A stretch of DNA of 64,000 bases from Bin87 sp965203195 (GCA_965203195.1 OZ241860.1:248001-312000); one strand, 5' to 3'. Numbered from the stretch's first letter, positions 1 to 8,194 are shown. Translations and numbers: made by a program. Notes: generated from the sequence alone by a model not told the origin.

Positions 1-1410
1 GGCCTTGCTGACGGCAGGATGCTGCAACAGGAATGCCTCTACTTCGGTGGGGTCAACGTTTTCGCCGCCCACCTTGAGCTGGTCTTTGTAGCGACCCAGG
101 AAGCGGACGCTGCCGTCGGCGCGGATGGCGCAAACGTCGCCGGTGTGGAACCAGCCGTTGGCGTCAATGGCGGCGGCGGTGGCCTCCGGGCGTTTGTAGT
201 AGCCCTGCATCAGGGCGTAGCCGCGCACGCACAGCTCGCCCATCGTGGACGGGGGCAGCGTGTCGCCGGTGTCGGGGTCAATGACCTTGAACTCATAGCC
301 GGGCAGAGGGTGGCCGCTTTCCGAGCAGCGGTCGTCCACCGGGGCGTCCAGAAAAGTGCGGGTGGCGCCCACGCCCACCTCGGTCATTCCCCAGGCCGAC
401 AGGGTGGGGCCGAACTTTTGCTGCGCCAGCCGGGCCACGGGTTCGCTGCTGGACATACCCACCGCCAGCAGGACGGTACGCAGGCTGCTGCGGTCGGTTT
501 CGGCTACGGCGGGATGATGGCAGAGGTCGTAGAAGTGGGAGTCAAAGCCGTTCATCACGGTGGCCCGCTCCGACTCCAGCAGGCGCAGGGTTTCGCCGGC
601 GTCAAACATTGTGGTCAGCACCATACGCGCGCCCGCAACCCAGGACATCAGCGGCCCTTCGTAGAGGCCGAAGCAGTGGAACAGGGGCAGGTACATCAGG
701 ATGACATCCCGCGCGGACATCCCCATCCGGTTGGCGGCGTCGGTGATGGTGCGGATGGGGTTGTGGCAGTGCATTACGCCTTTGGGGAAGCCGGTAGTGC
801 CGCTGGTGTACATCAGCAGAAAGGTGTCGTCGGGATGGACGGCCTGCTCCCGCCGGGCCAGTTCGGAGGCGGGGACTTCGCCGGCGCCGGCCAGCAGCGC
901 ATCCCAATCGGTGACACCCCGGGCGATGGCGCCGGCGGGCCGTTCCGCGCCGATGACGATGACATTGCGGAGGGCGGGAAAGGCGGCGGGATGCAGGGCA
1001 TCGGGATTGCCGCCATCAATCTCCGGGGCTACTTCCCGCAGCATTGTCAGATAATCCACGGGGCCGGATTTGTCCATCAGAACCAGGGCGGCGGAGTCGG
1101 AATGATTGACCAGATACTCCATATCGCCGGTGCGAAAGCGGGTGTTGATGGGAACGATGATGGCGCCGATTTTGGCGATGGCGCCGAACAGGAAGAGCCA
1201 TTCGGCGCGGTTGGGCATCCATACGGATACCTTGTCGCCAGGGCCGACGCCCAGGCCGATGAGGGCGCGGGCCACCCGGTCGGTTTCGGCGCGGAACTCG
1301 GCGAAAGTCCAGCGCCGGCCCTGGTGCATCAGGGCTTCGCGGGGGCCGTGCCGGGCGGCGGCCTGGTTAATCAGGTCGCCAACGGTCTGCTTGTGGAACC
1401 AGTCGGACAT
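1..1410 (-). CDS. acyl-CoA synthetase / AMP-dependent ligase (3' end outside window)
   Basis: This gene reads leftward off the window edge; 470 codons are present and no stop is reached. It is an ANL-superfamily ligase that would activate a carboxylic acid to its CoA thioester through an acyl-adenylate in the cytoplasm. Visible motifs are the P-loop-like MYTSGTTGFPKG at residues 200-211, a WGMTE stretch typical of the A5 motif, and a C-terminal GWFHTGD followed by GRYKDQLKVGGENV. The last part of the C-terminal lid, including the catalytic lysine, is missing because the window ends. The ATG at 1410 is preceded by GGAGG ten bases upstream. The substrate cannot be read from the sequence; a fatty or aromatic acid is likely. 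The thiolase-like and enoyl-CoA hydratase genes nearby fit acyl-CoA metabolism. Confidence 0.9.
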   Translation of the reverse strand, partial: MSDWFHKQTVGDLINQAAARHGPREALMHQGRRWTFAEFRAETDRVARALIGLGVGPGDKVSVWMPNRAEWLFLFGAIAKIGAIIVPINTRFRTGDMEYLVNHSDSAALVLMDKSGPVDYLTMLREVAPEIDGGNPDALHPAAFPALRNVIVIGAERPAGAIARGVTDWDALLAGAGEVPASELARREQAVHPDDTFLLMYTSGTTGFPKGVMHCHNPIRTITDAANRMGMSARDVILMYLPLFHCFGLYEGPLMSWVAGARMVLTTMFDAGETLRLLESERATVMNGFDSHFYDLCHHPAVAETDRSSLRTVLLAVGMSSSEPVARLAQQKFGPTLSAWGMTEVGVGATRTFLDAPVDDRCSESGHPLPGYEFKVIDPDTGDTLPPSTMGELCVRGYALMQGYYKRPEATAAAIDANGWFHTGDVCAIRADGSVRFLGRYKDQLKVGGENVDPTEVEAFLLQHPAVSKA

Positions 1411-1610
1411 AGGGACGCTACCTCCGGCGGACAATGACAATAAGGGGGGCAACGAGGCGATGTATTGGTCAGTGGTGAATGTAGCGTTTTATGCGGGCGC
1501 CGGCAAGCGGCACGCACGCGGGAACGCCGGCCAACGCCGGCCGGCCCGGCAATGACGCCCCTCAATTTGCTTCCTCTGCTGCTGACGGACAGGTCTGGCC
1601 ATATGGCGAC

Positions 1611-1640
1611 GCCGGGCATACGCCAGCCGGGCATACGCCA
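1611..1640. repeat. 15-bp perfect tandem repeat, two copies
   Basis: The unit GCCGGGCATACGCCA occurs at 1611-1625 and again at 1626-1640 with no mismatch. It lies in non-coding sequence between divergent genes. No function is evident. Confidence 0.85.
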
Positions 1641-1698
1641 ATGGGGGCGACAGGCGCCGGGCTGATGCGGCGGGCGGCCTTCCAGTCAACCTTCTGTG

Positions 1699-1728
1699 TT
1701 GACGCTGCGGGCGGTGGCTGCCTATAAT
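1699..1728 (+). promoter_or_regulatory. sigma70-type promoter
   Basis: TTGACG at 1699-1704 and TATAAT at 1723-1728 are separated by 18 bases. Transcription would start near 1735, about 25-40 bases before the small gene that follows. Confidence 0.7.
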
Positions 1729-1760
1729 TCCGCGCATCATTCTACCTACGGATTGGCGAG

Positions 1761-2075
1761 GTGTTCCAGGCGATGAATCTGAAAACCGGACAGCGTTATG
1801 TCGGCCCCGGCGGCGCCGAGATGATTGTCAGCAAGGCCAGCGGCGCGGGCGATTTGACCGATGGCGACATTCCGTTGCAAATCAAAGGCCCCGATGTGGA
1901 TTTCGGAGGCGCGGCAACCGCAGAGGACGCGCCGGAAGTCACTATGGGCAAGCGGCTGACTTCCGCCGACGGCAGTGTATCGGTGCTGATCACCAAGGCG
2001 GGCAAGTGCGATTTGCGGCTCAACGGCGCGCCTATGGAATTGCAAGAAGCCAAGCAGCTGCCGTCGTCCGACTGA
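1761..2075 (+). CDS. small two-repeat protein, degenerate desulforedoxin-like
   Basis: A 104-residue protein from GTG 1761, or 100 residues from ATG 1773. It contains two similar halves: GQRY...AEMIVSKASGAGDL...IPLQIK (about residues 10-42 from the GTG) and GKRL...SVLITKAGKCDL...GAPMELQ (about 63-96). Both resemble the desulforedoxin-like zinc module (pattern G-x-R-Y-x-C-x-x-C-G-x-E-V-I-V-T-K ... C-C-G-x-P-M-E-L). The metal-binding cysteines are replaced, and only one Cys remains in the second half. I infer a duplicated, metal-free derivative of that small fold; its role is unknown. A strong promoter lies just upstream. The overlapping leftward frames are shadows. Confidence 0.6.
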   Translation: MFQAMNLKTGQRYVGPGGAEMIVSKASGAGDLTDGDIPLQIKGPDVDFGGAATAEDAPEVTMGKRLTSADGSVSVLITKAGKCDLRLNGAPMELQEAKQLPSSD

Positions 2076-2397
2076 CTGGCGGCGGACTGATGACGGAATG
2101 ACTGGCGCGGCGCGGCGGGTGGGGCAAAAGACCTGCGCTCCCCATAGGCAGCTAATGCGCTGCTGATGAGCGCGGTTGCCGATGTCCGGCCGGTGCCGGG
2201 CATATTCAGGCGGGCGGTCTTTCCGGCCAGCGCGCCGAAGCCGGCGCAGGGGCTGGCCGGCTTCGCCCGAAGTTGCCGATTGTCCTGCGCCGGCGAATGT
2301 TGTACCATCGAGGTGCCCTTCAAATCCGGCCGGCCCGTCCACTTGGGGCCGCCCGGCCTTTTCAATTCAATGGAAGTTCAACTACGGGAGTTCAACT
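2076..2397. other. intergenic region
   Basis: A 322-base gap between the small protein and the thiolase-like gene. An open frame in phase with the thiolase-like gene extends back through it, but its composition is not protein-like. The only signal seen is a candidate promoter at 2280-2308. Confidence 0.5.
2280..2308 (+). promoter_or_regulatory. candidate promoter for the thiolase-like gene
   Basis: TTGTCC at 2280-2285 and TACCAT at 2303-2308 with a 17-base spacer, which would leave a leader of about 80 bases. Confidence 0.4.
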
Positions 2398-3570
2398 ATG
2401 GTCAGCACCGCACGCGAGCGCGACATCGCCATCGTCGGCGTCGCCGAATCGGATGTTATGGGCAACGTTCCCAACAAGTCATCCTTGCAGCATCACGCCG
2501 AAGCCGCCCACAACGCCCTGGCCGACGCCGGCCTGAAGCTGTCGGACATCAACGGGCTGATGACGGCCGGCTTCAGCACCCTGGCCACCGCCGAATACTT
2601 CGGGTTGCAGCCCTCTTTCACCGACAACACTTCGGTGGGCGGTTCCTCTTTCGTCATCCATGTGGCCCACGCCGCCGCCGCCATCCGCGCCGGGTACTGC
2701 GACACTGTGCTGATTACTCACGGGCAGGCCGGACGCTCCACCCGCGTTCCCGTGCCGCCGGACCGCAACCTGCCGGTGGCCCAGTACGAAACGCCCTACG
2801 GGATGATCGGACAGCCCATCAACTACGCCATGGCCTGCACTCGCTATATGCACGAGTACGGCGAGGAACGCACCCGCCAGGCGCTGGCCGAAATCGCCGT
2901 CGCCACCCGCAAGTGGGCCAACCTGAACCCGGTGGCCTATATGCACGGGACGCCGATGTCCTTTGACGATTACCACAACTCCCGCTGGGTGGCCTGGCCC
3001 TTCCACCTGTTTGACTGCTGTCTGGTGACCGACTCCGGGGCGGCGATTATCGTGACCACGGCGGAGAAGGCGCGGGACTGCCGCAAGGAGCCGGTGTGGG
3101 TGCTGGGCGCCGCCGAGGGCCACGACCACAACCTCATCAGCTTTATGCCCGACCATACCTCCACCTGGTCGCGGCAAACCGGGCCGCTGGCGCTGGAACG
3201 GGCCGGGCTGACCCACGCCGACATTGACCACACGATGATTTACGACTCGTTCACCTACACCACGCTGGTGACCATTGAGGGCCTCGGGTTCTGCGGGCCG
3301 GGCGAGGGGCCGGATTTCGTGGCCAACCAGCGCACGGCGCCCGGCGGCGATTTCGCCCTGAACACCAACGGGGGCGGCTTGTCGTACAGCCATCCGGGGA
3401 TGTACGGCAGCTTCCTGCTGGTGGAATCGGTGCGGCAGCTGCGCGGGGAATGCGGGGAACGGCAGGTGTACCGCAAGGGTTCCGGCGACCGGCCGGCGGC
3501 TACCGGCATCGTCAACGGCACCGGCGGTTCGCTTTCGTCCACCGGCACGGTGGCGCTGGCCACGGGCTAG
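2398..3570 (+). CDS. thiolase-like (lipid-transfer/SCP-x type) protein lacking catalytic Cys
   Basis: 390 residues with the two-lobed thiolase fold. The N-terminal region starts RDIAIVGVAES and the C-terminal lobe carries NTNGGGLSYSHPGMYG, equivalent to the GG...GHP block. The nucleophilic Cys of true thiolases (normally N-x-x-C-x-S-G) is absent: the site reads NTSVGGSS around residues 77-84. The second catalytic Cys region reads NGTGGSLSSTG. Classical acetyl-CoA C-acetyltransferase chemistry is therefore unlikely. Family knowledge points to Ltp2/DitF-type thiolase-like proteins, some of which are retro-aldolases acting on CoA thioesters with a DUF35 partner; no DUF35 gene is adjacent here. 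ATG 2398 has GGGAG seven bases upstream, so the longer frame starting at 2176 is rejected. Confidence 0.8.
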   Translation: MVSTARERDIAIVGVAESDVMGNVPNKSSLQHHAEAAHNALADAGLKLSDINGLMTAGFSTLATAEYFGLQPSFTDNTSVGGSSFVIHVAHAAAAIRAGYCDTVLITHGQAGRSTRVPVPPDRNLPVAQYETPYGMIGQPINYAMACTRYMHEYGEERTRQALAEIAVATRKWANLNPVAYMHGTPMSFDDYHNSRWVAWPFHLFDCCLVTDSGAAIIVTTAEKARDCRKEPVWVLGAAEGHDHNLISFMPDHTSTWSRQTGPLALERAGLTHADIDHTMIYDSFTYTTLVTIEGLGFCGPGEGPDFVANQRTAPGGDFALNTNGGGLSYSHPGMYGSFLLVESVRQLRGECGERQVYRKGSGDRPAATGIVNGTGGSLSSTGTVALATG

Positions 3571-3632
3571 GCCGCCAGTCATTGCCGGGCAGTCATTGCC
3601 GGGGAAGCGTACCACCGGGAAGGAGCGCTACA

Positions 3633-4097
3633 ATGGAAACTGTCAAGACGGCAGCCGAAAAGTACTGGATAATCTACTACCTGGTTTATCTGGGCCTGTC
3701 CGGCGCCGGCCTGTGGCGCTACTGGCCCCGCCTGCTGTGGTACTGGCGGCAGCCGGTGATGCAGGACGACAGCATATATCTGCTGGCCGCCATTTTCGGC
3801 ACGGCGGCCGGCATTGCCCTTGGCATCGCAATCTCACTGGAGGTAGGTGGTCGCATGGTACTGCTAATCCCGGCAGCGGTGAAAAAACTCAAGGCGGAGG
3901 GCCGCAAGGAAGGCCGGAAAGAAGGTCGTAAGGAGGGCCGCAAGGAGGGTCACAAGGAAGGCCGTATGGAAGAACGGCAGCGCACCAGGACCGTGCTCGC
4001 CAATTTGGCCGCGCCGGCCGGTGGGGAGCCGGTGTTGCTTACCCCGGAGGAAGTCATGAAAATTCTGCAAGACGCGGAGGAGAGCAACCGTTCCTAG
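3633..4097 (+). CDS. small membrane protein with GRKE-repeat cytoplasmic tail
   Basis: 154 residues, of unknown function. Two hydrophobic segments lie at about residues 9-30 and 46-70, followed by a strongly basic run of six near-identical GRKE units (about residues 92-115), then a short acidic-to-neutral tail ending LLTPEEVMKILQDAEE. The start at 3633 follows AAGGAG. The tail resembles the charged tetrad repeats often found at the ends of nuclease-fold or Uma2-like proteins, but no such domain is present. The repeat is prone to slippage, and the second half of the gene is duplicated directly downstream. Confidence 0.6.
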   Translation: METVKTAAEKYWIIYYLVYLGLSGAGLWRYWPRLLWYWRQPVMQDDSIYLLAAIFGTAAGIALGIAISLEVGGRMVLLIPAAVKKLKAEGRKEGRKEGRKEGRKEGHKEGRMEERQRTRTVLANLAAPAGGEPVLLTPEEVMKILQDAEESNRS

Positions 4098-4113
4098 CCG
4101 TAGCATAGTCCGC

Positions 4114-4375
4114 CGGCCGCCATTTTCGGCGCGGCGGCCGGCGTTGCCCCTGGCATCGCAATCTTACCGGAGGCAGGTGGTCGCATGGTATTGCTGATCC
4201 CGGCGGCGGTGAAAAACTCAAGGCGGAAGGCCGAGAGGAAGGTCGCAAGGAAGAAAGCCAGCGCATCAGGGCTACGCTCGCCAATTTGGCCGCGCCGGCC
4301 GATGGGGAGCCGGCGCTGCTCACCCCGGAGGAAGTCATGAAAATCCTGCAAGATGAGGAGGATCGCAACTCCTAG
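4114..4375 (+). pseudogene. truncated, frameshifted tandem copy of the GRKE-tail gene
   Basis: Sequence from 4114 repeats the upstream gene from 3784 onward. It has the same start of homology (GGCCGCCATTTTCGG), the same end (PEEVMKILQ...) and fewer GRKE units. One A is lost in the run of A's at the GTGAAAAAA position, so the copy shifts frame before the repeat tail. It also lacks the N-terminal membrane segment. Restoring the base gives a tail ending ...LLTPEEVMKILQDEEDRNS and a stop at 4373-4375. Confidence 0.8.
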
Positions 4376-4381
4376 CCGCTT

Positions 4382-5473
4382 ATGGAAATCGCAATCATCG
4401 GCCTGCCCCAATCGGGCAAAACCTCCCTGTTCAACGCCCTGACGCAGGGCAAATCCGACGCCAGCGGCGTGGCCGGCAGCGCCGCCGAAATGCGCCGCGG
4501 CGTGGTCAAGGTGCCCGACCCGCGCCTGGACTACTTGGCCGGCATCTACCGCCCCCGCAAGGTGGCGCCGGCCGAAATCCGCTATACCGACCTGCCTGGC
4601 CCGGAGAGTATGGCGAAATCCCGGGGCATCAGCGGGCGCTACCGCAACATATTGCAGTCGGCCACCGCCTTCCTGGTGGTGGTGCGCGCCTTTGAGAACG
4701 AAGCCGTTCCCCATCCCTCCGGCGGGGGCAGCCCGGCCGGCGATCTGGAGACGATGCTCGCCGAACTGTCCTTCGCCGACCTGGAGGTTTTGGAACGCGC
4801 TACAGACCGCCTGGCCGACCAGATCAATAAAACCAAACCCGCCGACCGCCCGGCGGTGGCCCGGCATCAGGACGCCGTAGCCAAAGCCCGCGCCGGCCTG
4901 GAGAACGGCGTACCCGTCCGCCGGCAGTCCTTTACCGACTCGGAGCGTGCCGCGCTGCTCAACTACCAGTTGCTTACCGAGAAGGAAGTTATCGCCGTGT
5001 TCAACACCGGCGAGGACGCCGGCGCGCTGTCCATTGCCGACCTGGACGTTGACGCCGAACTGGCGCGTGGCGTGGGGGAAGTAAGCATCAGCGCGCGCCT
5101 CGAGGCCGAGCTGGCCCTGATGGACACCGCCGAAGCCGCCGAGTTCCGCGTCGACCTGGAGCTGGGCGCATCCGCCACCGACCAGGTTATCCGCGCCAGC
5201 TATGATACGCTGGGGCTGGTGTCTTTCCTCACTGTGGGCCCCGACGAAGTGCGCGCCTGGAGCGTGCCGGAAGGCATCCCCGCCGTGGCCGCCGCCGGCG
5301 TCATCCATACCGACTTCACCCGCGGCTTCATCCGCGCCGAAGTCATCGCCTACGACGATTTCTACGCCTGCGGCAGCATGGCGCAGGGCCGCAAAGAGGG
5401 CCGCCTGCGCTCCGAAGGTAAAACCTACCCGGTGCGCGACGGCGACATCATCAACTTTCTGATTAATACCTGA
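4382..5473 (+). CDS. ychF: redox-regulated ATPase YchF (Obg-family)
   Basis: 363 residues, the normal length for YchF, a ribosome-associated P-loop NTPase that prefers ATP to GTP. The G1 loop GLPQSGKTS is at residues 7-15. A TDLPG switch motif is present, and the usual NKxD is replaced by N-T-G-E, the NxxE signature that gives YchF its ATP preference. The C-terminal TGS domain contains TDFTRGFIRAEV and ends GKTYPVRDGDIINFLINT. It starts at ATG 4382, seven bases after the stop of the degenerate repeat copy. A GNAT acetyltransferase follows after a few bases. Confidence 0.95.
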   Translation: MEIAIIGLPQSGKTSLFNALTQGKSDASGVAGSAAEMRRGVVKVPDPRLDYLAGIYRPRKVAPAEIRYTDLPGPESMAKSRGISGRYRNILQSATAFLVVVRAFENEAVPHPSGGGSPAGDLETMLAELSFADLEVLERATDRLADQINKTKPADRPAVARHQDAVAKARAGLENGVPVRRQSFTDSERAALLNYQLLTEKEVIAVFNTGEDAGALSIADLDVDAELARGVGEVSISARLEAELALMDTAEAAEFRVDLELGASATDQVIRASYDTLGLVSFLTVGPDEVRAWSVPEGIPAVAAAGVIHTDFTRGFIRAEVIAYDDFYACGSMAQGRKEGRLRSEGKTYPVRDGDIINFLINT

Positions 5474-5483
5474 CGCATTGACA

Positions 5484-6041
5484 ATGACAATGACGATGCC
5501 CACCGCCCAAACCGGCGCCGTTGCCATCCGGCGGTTCCGACCCGACGACGCTCCGGCCGTGCGCGACCTGTTCGCGCATGCGCAGGATGATTTCGTGTCC
5601 AGCTACCTGCACACCGAGGCGGACCGGCAGGGGTTCCGCGAGTATGTGGACGGCGCGCTGACCCACGACCTGGCGGACATCGGCCACAGCTACCTGGAAC
5701 GGCCCGGCAGCAATTTCTGGATTGCGGAGCTGGACGGGCTGCCCGCCGGCTGCCTGGGCGCCTACCGCCGCAGCGGGGCCGAGGCCGAAATCCGCCGCTT
5801 TGCCGTGCGCCGGGAGGCCAGGCGGCGAGGCATTGCCGGGCGGCTGCTGGACACTGCCGAGGTTTTCTGCCGGGACGCCGGCTACGCCCGCGTCATCGTT
5901 TGGACCAGCAACCATATGACAGCGGCCATCGCTTTCCTGGAACGGCGGGGCTACCGGGAGGTGGAGGAGCACGCCTTCCCGCACACCAGCCTGACGCTGT
6001 ACCTGTACGAGCGGGAGCTAGCCGACAACCCGGCAAGGTGA
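5484..6041 (+). CDS. GNAT-family N-acetyltransferase
   Basis: About 185 residues. The acetyl-CoA binding motif A is visible as EIRRFAVRREARRRGIAGRLLDTAE, followed by the motif B region with TSNHMTAAIAFLERRGYREVE. The protein would transfer an acetyl group from acetyl-CoA to an amine; the substrate cannot be told from sequence. The start is uncertain because ATG occurs three times in phase in a Met-Thr run (5484, 5490, 5496), with a TTG at 5478. The gene directly follows ychF and is probably co-transcribed. The unusual MTMTMTM start is a run of ATGACA-like triplets. Confidence 0.8.
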   Translation: MTMTMPTAQTGAVAIRRFRPDDAPAVRDLFAHAQDDFVSSYLHTEADRQGFREYVDGALTHDLADIGHSYLERPGSNFWIAELDGLPAGCLGAYRRSGAEAEIRRFAVRREARRRGIAGRLLDTAEVFCRDAGYARVIVWTSNHMTAAIAFLERRGYREVEEHAFPHTSLTLYLYERELADNPAR

Positions 6042-6048
6042 CCGGCAT

Positions 6049-6077
6049 TTGACACAAACGCCGGGTTTGCTTATACT
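6049..6077 (+). promoter_or_regulatory. strong sigma70-type promoter of the PtuAB-like operon
   Basis: TTGACA at 6049-6054 and TATACT at 6072-6077 with a 17-base spacer. The TTG of the -35 box opens the longest reading frame, so that apparent start is an artefact. The transcript would begin near 6084, next to an AAGGAGG ribosome binding site. Confidence 0.85.
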
Positions 6078-6099
6078 GGGCGGCAAGGAGGTTGTTCTG

Positions 6100-7425
6100 A
6101 TGCACGTTACCGGCATGACGATAAGCGGGATTCCCCCGTTCACGGAGACGGTGGAGTTCAAATTTGATGAACGGGTCAACCTGTTCATCGGCCCAAACGG
6201 GTCGGGAAAATCCACTGCCCTGCGGATATTGCAGGCTCGCACTACGCTGGACGAAAGATTTGACTTCCAGCTGAGTGAGGATTGGCAGCAATCATCGCTG
6301 GTACCTTGGATGGCCGCGCGCGCTCGGAGTACGGTCAGGCTTTCGTCAGGGCCGACGCAAAAAGAAGAATCCAACATGGTGCCGTGGATGTATGTTCCGG
6401 CGCTTCGCCTCAGCTTGCCACTCAGCGGCGACACCGGTGCTATGCACCCCCTGCAATCGCCTGAGGCTATGGTGGTATTTGATGGCGAAGAGATCGAGCC
6501 GAACCCGATTGGAGCACTACATCACTCGTTGTCCAAATATCGCTTTGACGGTATCATAATTCAAAGGTACTGCAAAATGATAACTGACTTGTTCAGGACG
6601 AACGAGGCACATTCCAATGCCATTGCACGGCATCAATTTGTCACAAAGGTGGCGTACGAATGCTCTCAGAGCATATGCCACGATATTTTGTCGTCGAACA
6701 ATGTCCCATCTGGCTATATGTATGATCAAGTCGTGGGACATGATTTTGCAGTCCCTAGCATACTTGACTATATGGGTATAACACACACGGGCACAAGCGG
6801 TGACTTGATCTTCGCTGGAGACTTGAGTGCCGGCACTCAAGCGACTCTTTTGTGGATTTGGTATTTGGCCATAGAAATGGCTGACTTCTACCGAAACTAC
6901 GCGGATTGGAGCACCAGGCCAGCCATCCTGCTGATTGACGAAATTGAGAACCACCTGCACCCCAGCTGGCAGCGGCGCGTCATACCGGCGTTGTTGGAAC
7001 ATTTTCCGGGGTTGCAGATTTTCGCCACTACCCACTCGCCATTTGTGGTGGCCGGGCTGCGTACCGGGCAGGTGCATCTGCTGAACCGGGACGCTGGCGG
7101 CGTGATTACGGCCAGCTCCAACGACCGGGACATCATCGGCTGGACGGCGGACCAGATACTGCGAACCTTTATGGGGGTTGACGAGCCTACCGACCAGCTT
7201 ACCGTCGACCGGAACAACCGCCTGCGGGAGTTGCATAGCAAGGCATCCCTTACCGCGGAGGAGGAAGCCGAGCTGAACGACCTGCGCCGTCAGGTAGGCG
7301 AAAGTTTCCCGCTGAACCCGGTTGACCCGCAGCTTGATGCCCAGCGGGAACGCTACTCGGATCTGATGGAGCGGTTTCTGCGCTCCCGTATGTCCGACGC
7401 CGCGCCCGACAGCGGCGAGGCATAA
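6100..7425 (+). CDS. ptuA: AAA/ABC-type ATPase, PtuA-like (Septu defence)
   Basis: 441 residues. Walker A GPNGSGKST is at 31-39 and Walker B ILLIDEIENHLHP starts at 276, followed by the TTHSPF H-loop region, as in OLD/SMC-like ATPases. The C-terminal part is charged and helical. The stop overlaps the start of an HNH nuclease gene (TAATG). ATPase plus HNH nuclease is the architecture of the Septu (PtuA-PtuB) anti-phage system, in which the ATPase scaffolds and controls the nuclease. The middle (about 6280-6900) is clearly lower in GC than the flanking genes, consistent with transfer. ATG 6100 has AAGGAGG eight bases upstream. No reverse transcriptase is nearby, so a retron-associated version is unlikely. 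Confidence 0.8.
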   Translation: MHVTGMTISGIPPFTETVEFKFDERVNLFIGPNGSGKSTALRILQARTTLDERFDFQLSEDWQQSSLVPWMAARARSTVRLSSGPTQKEESNMVPWMYVPALRLSLPLSGDTGAMHPLQSPEAMVVFDGEEIEPNPIGALHHSLSKYRFDGIIIQRYCKMITDLFRTNEAHSNAIARHQFVTKVAYECSQSICHDILSSNNVPSGYMYDQVVGHDFAVPSILDYMGITHTGTSGDLIFAGDLSAGTQATLLWIWYLAIEMADFYRNYADWSTRPAILLIDEIENHLHPSWQRRVIPALLEHFPGLQIFATTHSPFVVAGLRTGQVHLLNRDAGGVITASSNDRDIIGWTADQILRTFMGVDEPTDQLTVDRNNRLRELHSKASLTAEEEAELNDLRRQVGESFPLNPVDPQLDAQRERYSDLMERFLRSRMSDAAPDSGEA

Positions 7426-8099
7426 TGCGCTGGATTGACCGGGGGCCGGAACCGGACGGCGTAGCCGGCTATGCCAGACAGTTCACGCCGGGGTGGGTTG
7501 CGTACTTCCGCCATAATACCGGCGGTCGCCCCACCGATTCTTACTGGAGGCAGTATCGCGCCGATCTGGGCCACCTCTCCAACGGCAACTGCTGGTACTG
7601 CGAGCGGCGATGCGCGCTCGCACCGCCGGCCGAAGCTCCCCTGGCGGCGACGGTTGACCACTTCAAACCCTTGCGCCGCTTCCCCGAACTCGCCTACGCA
7701 TGGAGCAACTGGATATTCAGTTGTCAAAGGTGCAAAGGTGAAAACAAGCAGGACAAATGGCCGGCCGCCGGCTATGTTGATCCTGCCGCTGCCGACGAAT
7801 CGGATTCCCCGGAACGGTATTTTGACTACGACCTGGATTCCGGCCACATCGTTCCCCGCACCGATTTGTCGGAGAAAGCGCGCCGGAAGGCGTTGGATAC
7901 CATCAACGACCTGGGATTGAACAAACTGGACGTGCTGTTTTATCGCTTGGAATGGACACGCCGTATCGTCGCCGACTTGCGGCGATTCCCGATTGCAGAA
8001 CGACAGGCTTTCGCCGAATTTTACCTCAAGCAGCCGATTGAATACGCCGGCGTAACAGGAATGGCAATAGCGCAGTTGCGGCAGAGCGGCGAAATCTAG
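7425..8099 (+). CDS. ptuB: HNH nuclease, PtuB-like (Septu defence)
   Basis: 224 residues. The zinc-bound HNH fold is clear: CWYC (C56, C59), DH (D78, H79), CQRC (C100, C103) and ENK (E106-K108), matching the C-x-x-C ... D-H ... C-x-x-C ... N-K pattern of PtuB proteins. It would act as the DNA-degrading effector of the complex with the upstream ATPase. The start codon overlaps the ATPase stop by one base, so the two are translationally coupled. The C-terminal half is helical, without a recognised motif. Assignment rests on the pair architecture; I cannot measure similarity to characterised Septu proteins. Confidence 0.8.
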   Translation: MRWIDRGPEPDGVAGYARQFTPGWVAYFRHNTGGRPTDSYWRQYRADLGHLSNGNCWYCERRCALAPPAEAPLAATVDHFKPLRRFPELAYAWSNWIFSCQRCKGENKQDKWPAAGYVDPAAADESDSPERYFDYDLDSGHIVPRTDLSEKARRKALDTINDLGLNKLDVLFYRLEWTRRIVADLRRFPIAERQAFAEFYLKQPIEYAGVTGMAIAQLRQSGEI

Positions 8100-8165
8100 T
8101 GGACTGGTATGGCAAGGTCAGCCTAATGAACGGCCCGGGCCGGCAGCAATAGCGGGCGAATTGCG

Positions 8166-8194
8166 TTGACGCCGGCGGCGCGATGGGGCACAAT
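8166..8194 (+). promoter_or_regulatory. promoter of sucCD, near-leaderless
   Basis: TTGACG at 8166-8171 and CACAAT at 8189-8194 with a 17-base spacer. The expected transcription start (about 8201) is only a few bases before the sucC ATG at 8205, leaving no room for a Shine-Dalgarno site. Confidence 0.65.

Larger units (their letters stand above)
1411..1760. other. intergenic region, divergent
   Basis: This 350-base divergent gap holds the ribosome binding site of the leftward ligase, a perfect 15-base tandem duplication (1611-1640) and a good promoter facing right (1699-1728). Several short open frames cross it on both strands, but none has a plausible start signal or protein-like composition. 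Confidence 0.6.

Noticed and set aside
19..1437. 472-codon open frame on the plus strand over the acyl-CoA ligase
   Set aside because: It is antisense to a ligase with complete ANL motifs; its product is Gly/Ala/His-rich with no domain and no promoter.
6049..6099. Start of the PtuA-like gene at TTG 6049
   Set aside because: That TTG is part of a consensus -35 box; ATG 6100 has an ideal AAGGAGG.
6100..8099. Retron-associated Septu
   Set aside because: No reverse transcriptase gene or msr-msd-like region occurs beside the ATPase and HNH genes.
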